DNA of 6,131 nt from an uncultured Collinsella sp. (GTDB lineage Bacteria; Actinomycetota; Coriobacteriia; Coriobacteriales; Coriobacteriaceae), in NCBI GenBank assembly GCA_900551605.1, contig URWS01000098.1, positions 1 through 6,131 on the forward strand, written 5' to 3'. The position numbers were made by a program, and so were the translations under genes. Numbering within the stretch: position 1 is the first letter of the stretch; every line of letters begins with the position of its first letter. The notes under the pieces were generated by a model that was given only the letters and a program-made list of their open reading frames with translations, ran no database searches and was not told the DNA's origin. Positions 4,115 through 6,131 of the stretch are shown piece after piece.

Positions 4115-6131
4115 CTATTTGTCAGCGTCGGTGTTGCCGTCAGCATTGACGGCATTGCCCTCGTCAGCATCCTCAGATGCGGCTTCGGCATCCTCCTGCA
4201 TGGCCGCCTGCGCAAAAGCCGCGGCATCGGCCGCCAGCTCCTCCTCACTCATGCGAGGCGCACGCTTCTTGACCGGCATACCGGCTGCCTTGGCGTTGCG
4301 CTCCTCCTTGGCCGCCAGGATATCGCCCTCGCGCTCAAGGTAGGCGTCCCACTCGTTATCGAGCAGGGCATTCACGGCATCGCCCTCGACAGTCTCGCGC
4401 TCGAGCAGCACCTTGGCCATCAGGTCGAGCTGATCGCGACGGGCATCCAGGATCTCGACAGCACGACGATGGGCCTCGCGCATAATGCGCTGGACCTCGA
4501 TGTCGATACGGCGCGCCGTCTCCTCGGAGTAATCCTGATGATCGGCATAGTCGCGACCCAAGAACACCTGATGCTGCGCCTCACCGAAAACCTGCGTACC
4601 CAGCTCCTCGCTCATGCCCAGGCGCGTGACCATCTCGCGCGCCATCTTGGTTGCGCGCTCCAGATCGTTGCTCGCGCCCGACGTAATGTCATCGCACATG
4701 AGCTCCTCGGCCACGCGACCGCCCAAGAACACGGCGAGCTCGTCGAGCATCTCGTTCTTGGTCTTGAGGAAGTGATCTTCCTGCGGCAGCTGCAGCGTGT
4801 AGCCCAGGGCCTGACCGCGACTGACAATCGAGATCTTGTGGACGGGATCGGAGTGCTCCAGGATATGGCCGACCAATGCGTGGCCACTCTCGTGATAAGC
4901 GATCGTGGTACGCTCGGCCTCGGTCATCACGCGGCCCTTGCGCTGCGGCCCGGCAATCACGCGCTCCATCGACTCCTCGACCTCGTCCATCGAAATCACG
5001 GAACGATGACGGCGAGCGGCAAGCAGCGCGGACTCGTTGAGCAGGTTCGCCAAATCGGCACCGGTAAAGCCAACGGTCATCTGGGCGAGCTTCTCGAACT
5101 TCACGTCCTCGTCCATCGGCTTGTTCTCGGCATGCACGCGCAAGATCTGCTCGCGACCCTTTACGTCCGGACGGTCGACCGTGACCTGACGGTCAAAACG
5201 GCCGGGACGCAGCAGTGCCGGATCCAGAATGTCGGGGCGGTTGGTGGCAGCGATCAGGATGACCGACTCGCTCTCCTCAAAACCGTCCATCTCGACCAGC
5301 AGCTGATTGAGCGTCTGCTCGCGCTCGTCGTGACCGCCGCCCAGACCGGCTCCGCGCTGACGTCCCACGGCGTCGATCTCGTCGATAAAGATGATCGACG
5401 GGGCCTGGGACTTGGCCTCCTTAAAAAGGTCGCGCACGCGGCTGGCGCCGACGCCCACGAACATCTCGACAAAGTCAGAGCCAGAGATGCTAAAGAACGG
5501 CACGCCCGCCTCTCCGGCAACGGCCTTGGCCAGCAGCGTCTTACCGGTACCCGGAGGGCCCACCAGCAACACGCCGCGGGGAATCTTAGCACCCAGCTTG
5601 CGATAGCGGTCCGGATCGCTCAAGAAGTCACGAATCTCTTCGAGCTCCTCGACCGCCTCATCCACGCCGGCAACGTCTTCGAACTTGACCTTGGGACGCG
5701 TAGCCTCGTTGGTCTTGGCGTTGGTCTTGCCAAACTGCATGTTCCTATTATTGGCGCCCATCATCTGGCGCATAAAGTAGAACATGATGGCGATAAGGGC
5801 GATCGTCGGAAGCACACTCATCGCCAAGTCGCCCCAAAAATCGGGATCGTTGGTGTTGACGATGTACTTGGTATCGGGGTGCTCCGCCATGAGCTCGGCA
5901 AGCGAATCGGAGCCGACATAGGTCGAAGAGAAGCTCTTGAGCTCGCTCGTATCGCCCTTGTCCTTTTTTGTCTTCCAGTAATGACCCGTCACGCTTCCGT
6001 CTTGAACCGTATAGGTCAGATCTTCGACGCGATCCTGCTTGATGGCGCTGACCATCTCGCTCGTCGCGAGCTTAACGGTATTGCTGGAGCTGGTAAAGCC
6101 GGAACCCATATTAAAGAAGGCATAGCCCAGA
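4115..6131 (-). CDS. ftsH: ATP-dependent zinc metalloprotease FtsH, 5' end outside window
   Basis: FtsH is a membrane-anchored hexameric AAA+ protease that unfolds and degrades membrane and short-lived cytosolic proteins. Numbering from the first in-window Met (6109): extracytoplasmic segment 1-92, second membrane helix about 95-116, Walker A GPPGTGKT (184-191), pore loop FVG (217-219), Walker B FIDE (241-244), second region of homology with arginine fingers R301 and R304 (RPGRFD), zinc motif HESGH (406-410), third zinc ligand D482 (SNDLERAT). The last 44 residues form an Ala/Asp/Glu-rich, probably disordered acidic tail. The Met at 6109 is not the true start: the frame stays open to the window edge and encodes LGYAFFN just before it, consistent with the end of the first membrane helix. 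Visible length is 671 residues. All catalytic residues are present. The promoter and upstream neighbours are out of view; a strong terminator follows the stop. Confidence 0.98.
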   Translation of the reverse strand, partial: LGYAFFNMGSGFTSSSNTVKLATSEMVSAIKQDRVEDLTYTVQDGSVTGHYWKTKKDKGDTSELKSFSSTYVGSDSLAELMAEHPDTKYIVNTNDPDFWGDLAMSVLPTIALIAIMFYFMRQMMGANNRNMQFGKTNAKTNEATRPKVKFEDVAGVDEAVEELEEIRDFLSDPDRYRKLGAKIPRGVLLVGPPGTGKTLLAKAVAGEAGVPFFSISGSDFVEMFVGVGASRVRDLFKEAKSQAPSIIFIDEIDAVGRQRGAGLGGGHDEREQTLNQLLVEMDGFEESESVILIAATNRPDILDPALLRPGRFDRQVTVDRPDVKGREQILRVHAENKPMDEDVKFEKLAQMTVGFTGADLANLLNESALLAARRHRSVISMDEVEESMERVIAGPQRKGRVMTEAERTTIAYHESGHALVGHILEHSDPVHKISIVSRGQALGYTLQLPQEDHFLKTKNEMLDELAVFLGGRVAEELMCDDITSGASNDLERATKMAREMVTRLGMSEELGTQVFGEAQHQVFLGRDYADHQDYSEETARRIDIEVQRIMREAHRRAVEILDARRDQLDLMAKVLLERETVEGDAVNALLDNEWDAYLEREGDILAAKEERNAKAAGMPVKKRAPRMSEEELAADAAAFAQAAMQEDAEAASEDADEGNAVNADGNTDADK

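Noticed and set aside
6107..6109. Met at 6109 as the true start of FtsH
   Set aside because: The frame is open upstream to the window edge with hydrophobic residues (LGYAFFN), and FtsH proteins need a first membrane helix ahead of this point.

Overview
The window is an ordinary chromosomal stretch of a high-G+C bacterium with GC-rich third codon positions. Codon usage, strong A/T-flanked terminators and the gene types suggest an actinobacterial lineage, most likely a Coriobacteriia / Collinsella-like gut organism. That placement is inference from sequence style, with no marker gene to confirm it.

Layout: one gene reads rightward and three read leftward. Positions 1-203 hold a small hairpin, probably the end of an upstream transcript, and a promoter with a TACAAT -10 box. 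Positions 204-1652 (+) encode an RlmD/RumA-type 23S rRNA uracil-5 methyltransferase with an unusual basic, low-complexity N-terminal tail. A strong hairpin at 1697-1736 lies between this gene and the convergent gene, and can serve as terminator for both. Positions 1753-2574 (-) encode a YcdX-like PHP-domain metallophosphatase. A 165-bp gap then carries its promoter. Positions 2740-3924 (-) encode a fold-type I PLP-dependent aminotransferase. Positions 3925-4114 hold that gene's promoter, a near-perfect long palindrome (25-bp arms, GAAA tip) resembling REP/RAYT-type mobile repeats, and the terminator of the next gene. Positions 4115-6131 (-) encode the membrane AAA+ zinc protease FtsH, which runs off the right edge, so its first membrane segment is missing.

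The genes do not form one pathway. They cover rRNA modification, a small-molecule phosphatase, amino-acid metabolism and membrane protein quality control. Each seems to be its own transcription unit: ftsH ends in a strong terminator, and all three genes whose starts are visible have the heptamer GTACAAT 24-38 nt before the start codon.

I found no convincing new system. The items most worth a second look are the palindrome at 3984-4045, the apparent replacement of the TRAM domain by a basic tail in the methyltransferase, and the shared GTACAAT promoter element.
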